A DNA stretch of 64,000 bases from Paguma larvata (Eukaryota > Chordata > Mammalia > Carnivora > Viverridae): positions 34,513,030 to 34,577,029 of the forward strand of contig CM057841.1 of the NCBI GenBank assembly GCA_030068075.1, read 5' to 3'. The stretch's first letter is position 1. The number at the start of each line of letters is the position of its first letter. The notes beneath the pieces are model-generated. The model did no database searches, was not told where the DNA came from, and was given only the letters and a program-made list of their open reading frames with translations. This document shows, one piece after another, positions 1 to 11,554 of this stretch. Position numbers and translations under genes: made by a program.

Positions 1-755
1 CTCGCCACGCCTCGGCCAGACCCCAACGCCTGTCCCCGAATGCCAGACAGGCGACCGCAGCTCTGGGACAACCCCGGAGAAAGGAGCGGCTCCTCCCACC
101 ACACAGCAAGTCCAGAAACACAGATCGAGCCCTGGTGACGGGAAGAAGAGAACGGGAGAAAGACCAGCTGCTTTTTCTCCACGCATTCTTGGCCTTCCTC
201 TGGGGCTCCTGAGGATGCTTTCTCCCCGGTTACTGCGCTCAGGTTTCCCGCTGGGGAAGCCCAACAAAGGGGGCCCACAGAACCTTCCAGAACCAGTCAT
301 CCTGGTCAGAGAAGAATGGAGCCACCGGCTCCTCGGCCCTGGCCTTGAGGCAGCAGAGCAAAGCCCTGTCCCAGAGCCTCTGGGTCCCTGATGGATCCAC
401 AGATAAAGGGAATGGGTTCAGACTTCTCTCCCCAGCCTGTGGCGTCTTTGAGGCTGCCACCCTTGGCCTGCTTTTGACAAACACTAAGGAAAAGACAAAA
501 AGCAGGGAAATTCAACCCCAGCCCACATGGGCCAAAGCCTCTTATCACTGGGCGGGGCCCTGCCGGCAGGGAGGAGGGTATCCCCGGAGTGGGATGGCAG
601 GCTGGGGCCTCTGAGTTCCGTGCCGAGGTGGCCAGGGTTTGGCTGGGCCACCTCCAGGTGAGGAGGACAGAGCGTGAGGACAGCCCGAACGCCACAGCAG
701 CCTCCCCTCCAGTGCCAGCTCCGGCGAGGGCTGTTCCAGGGAGCACCTCCTTTAC
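1..755. other. intronic, no feature seen
   Basis: GC-rich sequence inside the KIFC3 transcription unit. Open frames on both strands show no splice-supported coding pattern. Confidence 0.6.
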
Positions 756-894
756 CTGTTTTCTCTACATTCATGGCGCCACCAGCTTCCTGGGCCTCCC
801 GGTCCCGCCTGGGGGCCGGCGCCTGCCTCTTCAGGAGCTTCTCTTCTTTCGTCCCCTGACTCTTGTTCTCGCACCCCTTATCCAGCAGGGCTTG
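756..894 (-). CDS. possible alternative exon within a KIFC3 intron
   Basis: On the minus strand an acceptor (TTGTGTCTTGGCAG, AG at 896-895) is followed by 139 bases open in one frame, then the donor AAAACAG with GTAAAGGAGG (GT at 755-754). The peptide begins QALLDKGCENKSQGTKEEKL and ends AGGAMNVEKT. It is lysine/glutamate/glutamine-rich, like a helical or coiled-coil linker, and unlike the GC-driven peptides around it. A methionine codon at 774-772 has a good context (GGCGCCATGA). The segment enters in phase 0 and leaves in phase 1, so as a cassette after the 4761 exon it would shift the frame unless another exon follows. It could be an alternative first exon, an unannotated exon or a chance open stretch. 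I do not recognise the peptide. Confidence 0.35.
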
Positions 895-1872
895 CTGCCA
901 AGACACAACCAGAATCCTCACGTGAAGGGGACTGCAGGCGCGAGGGGACCCCCTTGAGCCTGAGGATGGTGGGCTCCTAGAGCTGGGGAGCGCCCCGGGC
1001 ACAGGGATCTGTGCCTCGCTGTGTGAGTCGGGGAGGACGACGAGGCCTGGGGTCTGGAAGGAAACGGGCCCGACGCCATGACAGGACAGTGGCGGTGCAT
1101 CCTCTGGGCCCCCGTGTGGCGGCCAGCTATCTGCACCAGCACAGAAGGTTCTGGGGCACTTCCGAGTTCCCAGGTGAAGCTCACTGGGCTGTCCCCGCAG
1201 GTCCTGTGGGGCGGGGGGACCAGTGCAGCAGCCCGCTGGCTTCAGGCCCGTGGCCCTGCCGTTCACAGGGTCGTCCAGCCCCACCGGGCACACAGCAAGC
1301 TCGGGGCAACACCCCCCACGATGTCGGCCGCCCCCATCTGCGGACGGCACCAGCTCGGGACTGCCAAGAAGGAGGCACACAAATCCACACGAGCAGGGGC
1401 GGGCCATGACCCCCATCTCCCGGTCAAGGAGAAACTGAGGCCAAGGGGGCGGAGGTAGAACAGATCAGTGGACGGGCGGGGAGAGAGAGAGGGGAGGGGC
1501 AGAGTCATCCAGAGCAAATCAGCTGCAGCTCACGCAGAAAGCCAGCCAAAGCCAGCCGCAGAACCACATGGAAAGCACGATCCCATCTGAGGATAAGAGA
1601 AATAAAACAGGCCTCGAAAAAAACAGGGGGAATGGTACAAACAATGGTTCTCTTTGGCAGGTCGGGTGATGCAGCGGCTAGCAGGAGAAATGTGCATCGC
1701 TTAAACATTTGGGGAGGTAAAAAGAAACTTAACTAAGAGAATGTGGGGGAAAAGGGCAAAGAGTCCTTACGTTTCATTTTGAACCTATTTATGGCCTTAT
1801 AAGCATCTAGAGTGTTCTGCTTTGTTTTTTTAATGTCAACAGAAAGTATCTGGGAAGGTGGATAACAGACAC
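895..1872. other. intronic, no feature seen
   Basis: GC-rich then AT-rich intron sequence. A long open minus-strand frame crosses it (484-1416) but has proline/glycine/arginine-driven composition and no exon signals beyond the segment at 756-894. Confidence 0.6.
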
Positions 1873-1996
1873 TTTTTTTTTTTTTTTGAGTTTTATTTAT
1901 TTAAGTCCTCTCTACACCCAACAGGGAGCTCGAACGCATGACCTCAAGATCAAGAATCGCATGCTCAAGCGACCGAGAGCCAGCCTGGCGCCCCCT
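1873..1996 (-). mobile_element. CAN-SINE, short form
   Basis: A T-rich tail, agtcctctctacacccaa and a complemented tRNA-like head ending ctggcgcccc. It lacks the CT-rich domain. The flanking target-site duplication ACAGACAC is at 1865-1872 and 1997-2004. Confidence 0.88.
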
Positions 1997-2109
1997 ACAG
2001 ACACATTTTTGTGTGTCTCTACGCCCACTGTATTGGAAACAAAAGACAAATGCTCTGTCTAAAAGAATGTTCTGAGTCCAGAGTCGGCAAGGGCCGGGTG
2101 TGAAGCCTC

Positions 2110-2285
2110 GCTGTGCCTCAGGGGAGCTGTGTGGCTCTGGGCGAGTTACTTACCTTCTCTGAAGCTTCCTTTTCCCCATTCTTAAAAGAGAAACGGTACT
2201 AGCCCCCTCATGCGGCTGGTGTGAAGGGCAACTGCGGGAACCTGGGCAAAGCGCTCAAAGCCTCCGGCGCACAGAAGGCTCGATA
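2110..2285 (+). repeat. MIR SINE
   Basis: Diverged MIR core: gtgtggctctgggcgagttacttaccttctctgaag followed by an a-rich gggcaactgcgg stretch. No target duplication visible, as expected for age. Confidence 0.7.
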
Positions 2286-2289
2286 CCAG

Positions 2290-4020
2290 GGAGCCACTAG
2301 CGCTGCGTCCTTTCTGTACTCTTTTTTTTTTTTTTTTAAACTTTCGTAATCCAAAATCCAATAAACAGAATGGAAAAGAAGAAAAGAGCAACATCAGCCT
2401 CATTCGCCATCTCTGACTCCCTCTCTCTCGACCTCGCGTTCTTCTTGAGAAGGAAGGGTGGCGAGCGCGATCTCTCGGGTGTAGGAAAAGTCCCCCCCCC
2501 CCCCGACTTTATTTTGTCCCCACCCTCTGACCAACTGCCACACCATCACGAGCAGGCTTGTCAGTGGTGGCGGCAATGGCAGCAGCTGGAAGTTTCCAAC
2601 TGCCGACCAGAGCAAAGGTCACACTATTTCTGGCCTGTTGGCCAAGCCACAGGAAGGGCAGCGGGGCCCCCGGGGGGAGGGGGGTTTCTGCAGCGCCTCC
2701 AGAGGGGAGCATCTCAGGTTTGAACTACTGGAGAGGCCGGCGCAGGGGGAGGTTCACTAAGCCTACCTGCTCACCCTGGTCCCTCCTTCAGCCCCACCGC
2801 CCTGACCCTGAAGCAACTATAAACACGACGGAGCTTCGTGGGGGCCCGGGGGGGGGGGGGACACTGACATGGAAACTGATTGCTGACAGGAGCTTCTCAG
2901 AGATTCTCAGCAGATCTGCTGACCCCAGGACTCGGCAGCAACCACAACCCAACACCCCATAATCAAAAGTCAAGAACGGAGCCACCGCCCAACTCAAGGC
3001 AGCCGGTTTCTGACCACCTCCCGATTTAACTCCCAATGGCTCAAGTCAGAGGGAAAAAAAAAAAAACGGGTTCTCCAGTTTCTTTAACCGTTCCCACACC
3101 AGACCTGCTTTTCCTGCAGACCTTAAGACAGAAGGACTATTGGGTTCGGTTCGCAGATGAACCACACAAGAAGGGCCGAGGAAAGCCCTGAAGCCCAAGC
3201 CTGCCCCTGAAGCCGCATGGAGCATTGGGCCACATTCGAATCAGGACTCGGGGCCACACGCCGACCGGGCCCAGGACTTTCATCCGCAGGAGGGAGGATG
3301 CGCCCTCAAAGCACACCTGGGTTTCCCCGCACTCCCGCCTGCCCCCCATGCAACCTTTCGTGCGCAATCTTCCTTGGGCAGGGAGCTTTGCCACCCGCCC
3401 AAGGGACTCTGGTCCTTCATCCTCCATCACTGTGTCAGCGGCCCCTGTCCGGTTTGCGTTCCTACACTGTGATCCCTTAATTATTCTGTGGCCCGTCTGC
3501 CAGGCTGTCAGGCCTATTTCTCCGCTGGGTCCTGGGCCAGCCCCGAGCCCAGCACCTGGCACAGAAGTGGCACTACATAAATATCTGTATCCTTTAAAAA
3601 GCGCAGCGCCCATGCCGTCCTTAAGCTATTCAAAGCCACAGCCGCGAGAATGCATCGATATTTAAGGGGCTCCGTGCAACCGGAAATAACACAGGGCACC
3701 GGTTAGACAACTTATGGTACACCCTGAAGGAAATATTAGAAAGCAGTTTTAAAGGATGAGGCAGTTAGTTCTCTGTATATTGACATGCATGAAGAAGCCA
3801 CCAAGCTTTCCTGTTGAGGGAAAGAGCAGTCACAGAATAATTTGAAAAAAAAAAAATTAATAAAATTGTATAAATATAACTAAGCGGTTATATAGGAAAG
3901 ATAGGTAAACACCAAACCCTTAATAGCGGATGTCTCAAAAGATACAGGACTAGAACAAACACGCAGCTTCTAGATGTTCTTTCCTTGTGTGAATTCTTTA
4001 CACCATATGTTATCGGGCTC
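2290..4020. other. intronic unique sequence with homopolymers
   Basis: Contains a T run near 2322, a 13-base C run near 2492, a G run near 2849 and an A run near 3054. A weak minus-strand MIR-like end (agcacctggcacagaagtgg) lies near 3548-3590. No exon recognised. Confidence 0.5.
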
Positions 4021-4024
4021 GTCA

Positions 4025-4235
4025 TGCTTAGCTATTCAGATCCGGCTTGCTGTGTGACCAGTAGCAAGTTACTTAACCTCTCTGGGCCTCCATTACTTCA
4101 TCCACACAACTCCGATAAAACAGTAACAGTGTCTTGAGACTGTTATGAGGATCGTGAGTGCTGACGTGAGATAAAGAATACACGGCACCAGTGCCTGGTG
4201 CAAAATCAGTGTTCAATAAATAGCAGCTATTATTA
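4025..4235 (+). repeat. MIR SINE
   Basis: Clear MIR core (gctgtgtgaccagtagcaag, ttacttaacctctctgggcc) through the 3' end (cagtgttcaataaatagcag). Confidence 0.85.
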
Positions 4236-4760
4236 CTACCGTTACGTATTATTTCTACAACCAAATACACAAATGTATATAAAATATGTCTTTTGAAAGT
4301 CACTTGGTGATAACTGCGAGAGAAAAGAACCCGAGTTTCGGCAAAGTCCTCCGTCTAGCTGTAGATTCTCACGTTAAATAGGAAATACAAGTATTGCCCT
4401 GCGGACAAACATGCTTGAGTGGGAATTAACAGTTACCCCAAAACCTGCCCGTTTTCCTAATCGTTTCTCAGTGAAGGGCCCACAGTTCTCACTTTACCGC
4501 CTCAGCCAGGGTGTGGCTGAAAGGTTTCTGTCATCTGCTCCGCGATTTTCCCCGAGATAACCTAATAGAGCAAATTGCTCCATCCGGGCTCCGCGTGCTA
4601 TGAGGAGCTTAGCAAAGAGGCACAGGCAGGTCCCCAGCTCTCTCTCGGTGCTCGCTCCCCCAGAGAGCCTGCCGGGGACCCTGCTGCTGGGAGCTCGGGG
4701 GCCAGAGGCGCACACCAGCCTGGCTCCGGCCCTCGCCCTCCTGAGGGCCCCAGGGCTTAC

Positions 4761-4903
4761 CTGCACGGTCAGGTAGAGCCTGTGGGGGCTCCCGGGGCCG
4801 GCCCAGTCCACGCTGAGGGCCCGGCACTGAGCCAGGGCCGGGCGGGCTGCACTTCGGGCACTGGAGTCCTCGTCACCGCTGACGGGGGTATCTTTTCCAC
4901 GCC
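4761..4903 (-). CDS. KIFC3: KIFC3 coding exon 3 (residues 56-103)
   Basis: The acceptor on the minus strand is CTCTCTGTCCCGGGACAG (AG at 4905-4904) and the donor is GTGCAG followed by GTAAGCCC (GT at 4760-4759). The first two bases complete a glycine codon with the last base of the exon at 7565. The 47 codons that follow begin RGKDTPVSGDEDSSARSAAR and end SPHRLYLTVQ in phase 0. The other two frames contain stops: in frame 2 within the first 30 bases, and in frame 1 near the end. This is the acidic/serine-rich, then tryptophan-containing end of the KIFC3 leader, just before the coiled coil. The length, 143 bases, is compatible with the neighbour's phase. The next coding exon is outside the window or masked in the remaining 4.7 kb. 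Confidence 0.88.
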
Positions 4904-5590
4904 CTGTCCCGGGACAGAGAGTACAGGTAAGACGCCCGGCCCCTGGCTGAAGACTGCCGGCCAGGACCCCTGGCCAGGGCCGCGGCCCAGCTCTGCTTCC
5001 CTACACGCCGGGCCGGCCCGGGCGCGGCCAGGAGGGACTCACACGCCCTCACACGCCTGACCTGCTCAGAGGGAAGGCCTGGCACCAGGCAGGGGCTGTG
5101 CTCCTTTCTGCCCAAAAGCCACCCCAGGCTTCTCTTCAGGAAGGCGCCTAAGGCCTCTGGGGCAGGAGGGGCGCCCCCCGCCCTCCACGGCAGATCTGGG
5201 GCTGACGCTGGCTCATGAACACCCTCTACAGACAGCAGCAAAGGGAAGCCGATGCCAAGCTGGCCGGGCCAGCCTTCGCAGGAGGCGCGCCCCAGGGCTG
5301 TGGCTTTATTATCAAGGCTGCCTCTAGGTGGCAATTTCTCCCCTGCCTGCATAAAGACCAACCCCACACTGGGTGGCCTGGTCCCCGCAGCCTCCGAAAG
5401 CTTCTTCAGGACCAGCTAAAGCACAGCCCCTTGAGCCTCTGACCCACTGGCTCCCTCACCGGACACGGGAGAGAGCCGACAGTGCTATGGGTATCCCATG
5501 CACCCCACCTCAACCCCCCACCATGGCCTGAGGCGGGGTGGGACGGGAGAGGGGGCAAGCAGCAGAGCCACCGCCCCGGGGTGTAATAAT
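4904..5590. other. intron 2, no feature seen
   Basis: GC-rich intron sequence immediately upstream of the exon at 4903; no repeat or further exon recognised. Confidence 0.55.
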
Positions 5591-5594
5591 ACCC

Positions 5595-5770
5595 TGGGCC
5601 AAGCACTTTCGAGACCTCAATGCCCTTGCCGCCCCTCAGTTTCTCTGTCAAGAATATGGGGATAAGGAACCAAGCTCACAGTCCTGTGCAATGGTTAAAT
5701 GGAATGACACACGTAAAATGCTCACTCTGTGCCAGGTACACAGGAAGTGGCCACAAATGCAGGCCGTGAG
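5595..5770 (+). repeat. MIR SINE
   Basis: MIR-like: cctcagtttctctgtcaaga, then atggttaaatggaatgacac, and a reversed-order end ctctgtgccaggtacac. Confidence 0.65.
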
Positions 5771-5949
5771 GACCACAACTGAGAAGGGTTAATACCGTGC
5801 CCAGGGTCACGCTGAGCCAGTGTTCCAATCCTATGTCTCCCCCACCCTCTGTTTGCCTATCCCTCTGAAGGTAGTGATAAGAGTGGGGGTGGGGACAGAG
5901 GGGCTGGGGTGGGCGGGGGAGGGGGGGAACCAAGCTGGCTGGAACCCTA

Positions 5950-6065
5950 CTCAGCAGCAGGCGCTCTGCTTAGTATTTCACACACAGGATTTCATTTGAC
6001 CTTTGTCTTAAATTTTCAAAGTGGCTAAGTCTGTATCTTCATAACACTCATTATTAGATCAACAT
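5950..6065 (-). repeat. MIR fragment
   Basis: gcaggcgctctgcttagtatttcacacacaggatttcatttgacc matches the reverse-complement 3' half of MIR. Confidence 0.5.
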
Positions 6066-6257
6066 GCATGCAGGCGCACCTACACGAGACTGGAAGGAAC
6101 TTTAGAAAACGTTCACTAATGAGCTTACGGGTAATTCTTATTTTCTTTTTTATACCTTTTCTGTGATTTTCTGTGTTCTTGATTTTTCAAGTTGTTTTTT
6201 TTTTTTAGTGTTCTAAGGGAACATGTTTTTCTCTTTTGCTTCTTTTCTTTTTGCTCT

Positions 6258-6264
6258 TTTCTTT

Positions 6265-6315
<51 letters not shown>

Positions 6316-6320
6316 CTCTC
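6258..6320. repeat. (TTTC)n microsatellite
   Basis: About 14 tandem TTTC units bounded by T-rich sequence. Likely length-polymorphic. Confidence 0.95.
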
Positions 6321-7564
6321 TTTTCTTATTCTTTTTATTTTATTTTTATTTTTACCAGAAAAGCAATATTCACTTGTGTTACATTTGTAATCCTTAGGAG
6401 AACCTTGTGGAGCACAGACCATCTTCACCCCCTTCCGGACAACTGAGGCTACCTGACCCAAAAGCTCAAGCTTTTCCCAGAGACCCCCGGGGCCATCCCC
6501 AGCCTCACTGTCCCCTACAGAGACACTTTGGAGAGTATCACTCTGGCTGCCACCCATGGCACAAATGTGATGGGAGAGAGGGAACTGAACAGGAGTTTGT
6601 TACGTGCCCTCTCTGGGCCTCAGTTTCCCTTTCTGTACATCAGAGAGCTTGGATCTGATGGCCCAGAGGGACCCCGCCAGTTCAGACAGGCTGGTAATCT
6701 AACCCGCTTCCTCTGTGGGTCAGGAACAACAGACAGCGAGCCTCTGAAGACATCTTGACTGAAGACCCCTCTGTCCCTCCACACTTCCAGGAAGACTTGC
6801 TCAGCTCGGCTCAGGAGACAGTCACGCGGCAGCCCCCCAGACCCAATGATCCAGCCTACATCCGAAATCAGAGGTGCCGCTCACTTATTGGCCTGTGAAA
6901 CACCAGGGGACGTGACCCAGAAAAGAGAGCTGGTGGTGACACGCCTCCCCCGGGGGCAGGGGGGCCCAGGCTCAGGAACTCCTTCACTGCCCACCTGCTG
7001 TCGGGGCCCCTACAGGATCCGCCCCCGATGGCACCTGAAACCCAGGGCATGGCACCCAGACTCCGCGGGGCCACGCTCAGGCACAGCTTCGGTCGGCTCC
7101 TCGCGTCCCCCGCGGGCCGGCCACTCGGCCGGCCGCGATCAGGTGTCAGCGCCGCGCCGGGCACCGGGCTGCCACTTCACCTACCTTGTTTACCAGCCGC
7201 GACAGAAATCGGAGCGAGACCGCGAGCGCTCGGCCAAGGACCAAGGACGCGCCGCCCGAGCAGCGCCCCGACCCGGCTGGCCGGAGATCGCGTGGTTTGG
7301 GCGGCGTTGTCCCCCGGCTCCAGCGACCGCGTTGAAGTTTAACTCGGCGTCCAGGACCTCTCTTTACAGGCGGGCGCGGGGCAGGAGCGCCGGCGAGATT
7401 GACGCCCCGACTCCGACTCCGCGCCGGCCCGCGGGCTGCCCGGCACCCTGTAATTACCTGACAGCTCTGACTGAGCCTAGGAACTTGCGAGAAAGCCCGG
7501 CCTCATCTCTGCTATCTGGAGGAAGGAAGGGAAGTAAAGAGGCATTTTAAAAATGCGGACTCAC

Positions 7565-7730
7565 CAGTTCTCAACCTCCCCGGGCCGGTGTGTGGGAAAG
7601 GGCGGGCGGCCGGGCTGGCGGGGGCGGGGCGAGCCATCCCGGGCTCGGGCTCCCCGGCCCGGCCCACTCTCCACAGGCCGCGCAGCGAGGGCGTGGCTCC
7701 CAGGTTCCACGGCCGGCGAGACGGGACCAT
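7565..7730 (-). CDS. KIFC3: KIFC3 coding exon 2 (start codon, residues 1-55)
   Basis: The exon encodes the N-terminus of the long isoform of kinesin KIFC3. The start codon is at 7730-7728 in the context GGCCATGG, a good Kozak match. The 55 complete codons begin MVPSRRPWNLGATPSLRGLW and end GRLRT, with one base left over (phase 1). The donor is GAACTG followed by GTGAGTCC (GT at 7564-7563). The peptide is rich in proline, arginine and glycine, with no membrane segment. It belongs to the leader that precedes the coiled coil in this family. A second in-frame methionine at residue 32 (MARPAPASP) could serve as an alternative start. The exon lies in a CpG island, so a promoter close by may also use it. 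The assignment rests on recognition of the leader peptide and on the clean junction with the exon at 4903. Confidence 0.88.
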
Positions 7731-7769
7731 GGCCTGGGGCGCAGCGGCCTCCTCGGGGCGCCCGGCAGC
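7731..7769 (-). other. KIFC3: KIFC3 exon 2, 5' leader part
   Basis: This is the untranslated start of exon 2. The acceptor on the minus strand is a pyrimidine-rich run ending CTGTTCTGTCCGCAG, with the AG at 7771-7770. The 39 bases before the start codon are open in the KIFC3 frame (13 codons, reading AAGRPEEAAAPQA). The frame could therefore extend upstream if a coding exon ending in phase 0 were spliced here. Confidence 0.75.
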
Positions 7770-7969
7770 CTGCGGACAGAACAGGGGAGGCGAGACTGAG
7801 CCGGCACCCGGGGAGGGGTGGGGGAGGGGGGGCGGATCGGAGCCCGCCATCCGCAGGGGCGTCACCTGTTACCCAGAAGGGCAGCCCCAGCTCCAATTCC
7901 ACACACCCCCCATCCCACCCCAAAGATTCCCGGGGCTTGCGGGATAAAACAGAGGCCGGCACCATTTCA

Positions 7970-8290
7970 GAGTGCTTTTTTCCCAAGTAGGGAGGCTCAG
8001 GGGTGGGTGAGGAGCCCAGCAGGTATGTCTGCAGCACACTGTGGAGACCTCACATGTCAGCCCCTCCACTGGAAGCCTGGCAGCCTCCACAGGCCAGGTC
8101 ACAGCCCCACAGCGAGGAAGCAAAAGTCAACAGCATCTCCATAAATCTAATCAGAAGGGGCCTGACGGTGGCCAGTGACCAGCTAAGCTTATATAGATCA
8201 AATTCTCTTAAAGTCCACTCATTCATGAATTCAACTAGCCTTCATTCTTGCCTACAACCTGGCAGGCAGTGAGAGACAAAGATTCATTCC
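7970..8290. other. intron 1, no feature seen
   Basis: Unique sequence upstream of the exon 2 island; nothing recognised. Confidence 0.5.
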
Positions 8291-8294
8291 TTCT

Positions 8295-8345
8295 TCATTT
8301 AGTAATTATTTATCTGGTGCCTGCTGTGTGTCAGGCACCTACCAG
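8295..8345 (-). repeat. MIR fragment
   Basis: aattatttatctggtgcctgctgtgtgtcaggcacc is the reverse complement of the MIR 3' end. Confidence 0.55.
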
Positions 8346-8554
8346 GGGTCCTCTTTGGTCAGGAGACATGGGGCCTCAAAGTTCCGTCAGGAGGGAGGTG
8401 AGCACGTCAACAAACCTTCACCATCAGAACAGGAATGCAGGGAAACACCAGGTGGTATGAGAGAATGGGGGTGGGGGTGGGGAGCACTGGTCTGGATAGA
8501 AAGCCCCAGAGGTCCCTTGTGAACTGAGCAGATAAACAGGACAGGCTTTAAGCA

Positions 8555-8640
8555 TCCACTACATAAGTGTTTATTGAGCACCTATTGTGTGCAAAGCAGC
8601 TGTGAGAGCATTTAAAGTACCAAGCTATAGTCCCAGACTC
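8555..8640 (-). repeat. MIR fragment
   Basis: gtgtttattgagcacctattgtgtgcaaagcagctgtg is the MIR 3' end on the minus strand. Confidence 0.65.
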
Positions 8641-8644
8641 GGAT

Positions 8645-10135
8645 GGTGATGCCACTATAACAGAAGAAGCCAAGTTGGCTCAGACAGGTGATGTGGAATT
8701 TGCTTTTGGTTTTAAAATGGAGTTTCAGGCACCCAAGGACTTCCTAATGGTGCTACCTGGGCCGCAGACTGCTTTCTACCAGACGGTAACGATTATCTGT
8801 CTGACCTCGATGGCTCCCCAGGATGGGGCCCACAGCACCCACAGCACGGTCATCTGTGCAGCCCATACCACCCAGCCTGCTGCTGTAGCAACATCCACAC
8901 TGAGCTCCGGGCAATGGCTTGAGGGGTGAATGCCCTGACATAAACGCAGACAAAAGCTCGGGACTGCATCTTGGAAGAAAATGAGGACATTCGGAGGTGA
9001 GGGGCTACTGAGGGTCCCTACTACAGGGGAGGCTACAGTCACTAAAGATGGTACTAGAGGTAACCAAGGACAGAGCTCACTCGGCGGGGTAAGGAAAGCC
9101 GGAGAAGGAAGGTCAAGGTGGCAACAGCGCCGGGCAGGTGCAGGTCCTCAGACGTGACTGGACGGTGAGTGGGAAGGAGAGGACGGCCAGTTCTTAGCGA
9201 GTGACGCCGCAGAGAGGTCAAACTGGAAGAGAGCGGCTGGGGCTCTCGAAGGGAGGATATCAACGGAGCATGGCAGAGGGCGGCGGACCGGGAAGGCCCA
9301 AGAGGTGGGCAGGGCTGAAGGAAGCCGCCACTTCCTTCTGGGGAAGTTTGGCTAGGATGGAGGAGAGGCTGAATTCAGAGGACGTGGTGTTCAGAAGAGG
9401 GGAGATCTGAGCGTGCTGGGTCAGCAGGGCCAGGAACAACTGAAGCACGGAGGCCCGAAAGGAGTAAGAGTGCAGGGATGGGTGGCAGAAGATCTGGTGA
9501 CCGAAGGTCACAGAGCTGAGCTCTGGAAGAATGCCAGGCTCCGGGACTGCGGAAGACAACCTGGAGGAGGCTCCTGGGTACAGTGTTCCTGGCCTGGGGG
9601 CCAAAGGACGGGGTGGACACTAATCCAAATATGTGCACCGGCTCCCACCGAGGAAAGGGAGGTGGGCCAGTGCGGAGTGGAAGGGACCGGGGGAACAGCC
9701 GGATGTCCTTTGCTCCAGATTGCTTGGCATGGAGCTGGGCACACGACCAACCCCGAGGCCCAACTGCAACGGGGCAAGGAGGGAGAGAGACAGGTTCCGC
9801 GGAACCGCATGCCGAGCTGCTGGAAAAGTGAGGTGGGCATTGGAGGTCGGTGCTGTGGGTGAGGGAGAAGACTTTTCAGGAGATCGCCTAAGTCTGAGGG
9901 GTGGGGACAGGAGGAGACAATACTTCTGTGGCTTTCTGGAAGGGAAGTCGGAGGGGCAGCCAGGAAGATAGCAGGAAGAAAGAGGAAGGGTGTGTGCAAG
10001 ATCCTGGAGAGGAAAAAGCAGCTGAATTTAGCAGCCAGAAGGGTGGGAAGGTCAAAAGTATCCAGGACTCAAAGAAGCCCAAGGCTGGGGCTCCTACCAA
10101 CTTAGGACTCATGGCAGCTGGGGACATGCAGTGGC
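8645..10135. other. intron 1 unique sequence
   Basis: Purine-rich on the plus strand (many gagg/gaag runs). Several open frames with no exon signals; no repeat recognised. Confidence 0.5.
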
Positions 10136-10139
10136 GGGG

Positions 10140-10310
10140 CTATGACCAAAAGCTGGTTCGGACCCAGCTCTGCCATTTACTAGATGTGTGACCTTGAGAG
10201 AATTACTTTACCACTCTGTGCCTTATTATCTCCGTCGGAAAATGGGGAGAACTCCACCTTCTAGGGTAGGTATAGCAACGCATAGATGGTGTTCAGAACG
10301 ATACTGGCAT
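10140..10310 (+). repeat. MIR SINE
   Basis: Well-preserved core: ccagctctgccatttactag, atgtgtgaccttgagagaat, then ggaaaatggggagaactccacc. Confidence 0.85.
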
Positions 10311-10314
10311 ATAC

Positions 10315-11139
10315 GAGGAACCAAAAATCTTTACTTTTCAGGAATCTCCCTCTCTCCAGTGGCGAGTGAATGCAGAGGGGCTGGGCTGGAGGGAGGAACA
10401 GATTTGCCCCTCTTTGTTTAGGCTGTGGCAGTAGAGTGCAGCGCCCGCTGCCCCCGAGACCAGGGATATTGCAGTGGTGGGGGGCACATGTGACAACTGC
10501 CCAGATACTGCTGCTGGGGAGGGCTTAGTCTTCCTGGGGGAGGTCCGGGAGGTTGGACAGGGGCTGGGCCCTCCCCTGCACACAGTCACACGTCCTGGGT
10601 TTGCCAGGACGACACAGACTTCAAAAACCTCGGCTCCATAAGGACAGGAGAACTCCTCACCCTGTGTCCCTAAAGTCCAGCCACTGCAAACACAGGGCCC
10701 CGTTCTGAGACTGCGTTCCTTGCAAATGACCCTCCCTGGCCAAGGAGACTCTATCAAGGGCATGGGGGGTGTGCCTGGGCAAGGAGAGGGGCTCACCTGG
10801 CCTCAGGGCTGAGGGAGGTGAAAGGTCAGGGACCGCTGACCCACAACTTGGAGACAGATATGTTGGGGACTGGGGGAGTACTTGAGAATTTAAATACAGC
10901 TTCCTCTTCAAAATTTCCCAGGACCAGGCCCTTCACTGCGCCAGAGTTCTGCTCTAACTCACAACAGGGGGTTGAAGGAGGTGGCTTCTAGCCTGCTCTC
11001 CCTACTGGGATCCCCTAGGCTGCTGCCCTCAGCGGCTCAATTCCCTGTATTCCCCAGGAGGACACTGGCCCAGGCCCTCCTACCAACCTCGGGGCTGGCC
11101 TGCCCTCCTCCTGCCCTTCCAAGGGGAAAGCAAACTGCC
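10315..11139. other. intron 1 unique sequence
   Basis: A minus-strand donor-like CCAG/GTGAGCCC lies at about 10793 and a plus-strand donor-like GGAAG/GTACGTGG at about 11149. Neither is supported by a recognisable coding segment. Confidence 0.4.
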
Positions 11140-11554
11140 CGGCGGAAGGTACGTGGTGGGAGGGCTGGAAACCACAGCCTTCGGGAGATCCCAGGGACCC
11201 GGGGGATCTCTGCCAAGGGAGGGGGGCGGGGGCGCGGAGGGGACACGCGGTTCCCGGGGGAGGTTCCGGGAGATTGGAAGCGGGGGTCCCGAGGCTGCTC
11301 CTACGCCAGGGGACGTGCCTCCCCAAGCCGTGCCGCGGGCAAGGTCCTCAGCTCCGGCTGGACCGCGCGGGGGGCGGCGGGAGACCGCGCGGGGCTGGTT
11401 CTCCGGGGCCCGGCCTTCCCCGCGCCCTGCAGCGGGTCCGGGCAGGGGAGGGAGTCCTGCGGGCAGGGCGGGCCCGGACGCGGCGCCGGAATAGCGGGCC
11501 GGGCGGACCCCGAGAGCCCAGCCCGCCCCCCGCCCGCCAGGGTCCCCGACTCAC

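Larger units (their letters stand above)
6930..7960. promoter_or_regulatory. CpG island over KIFC3 exon 2
   Basis: This GC-rich, CpG-dense stretch contains runs such as gccggccgcg and repeated gggcggg/ccgcccc GC boxes, and has no interspersed repeats. It covers the KIFC3 start-codon exon and several additional minus-strand donors, so an internal promoter is likely. Confidence 0.75.

Noticed and set aside
484..1416. 310-codon minus-strand open frame
   Set aside because: Composition is driven by GC content (Pro/Gly/Arg/Cys) and the frame runs through splice-like signals. Only the inner segment 756-894 has exon character.
6846..7550. 234-codon plus-strand open frame
   Set aside because: Lies antisense to KIFC3 in a CpG island; long frames are expected there and the peptide has no recognisable domain.
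11140..11150. plus-strand donor GGAAG/GTACGT
   Set aside because: A good donor match, but no supported plus-strand exon or start site precedes it.
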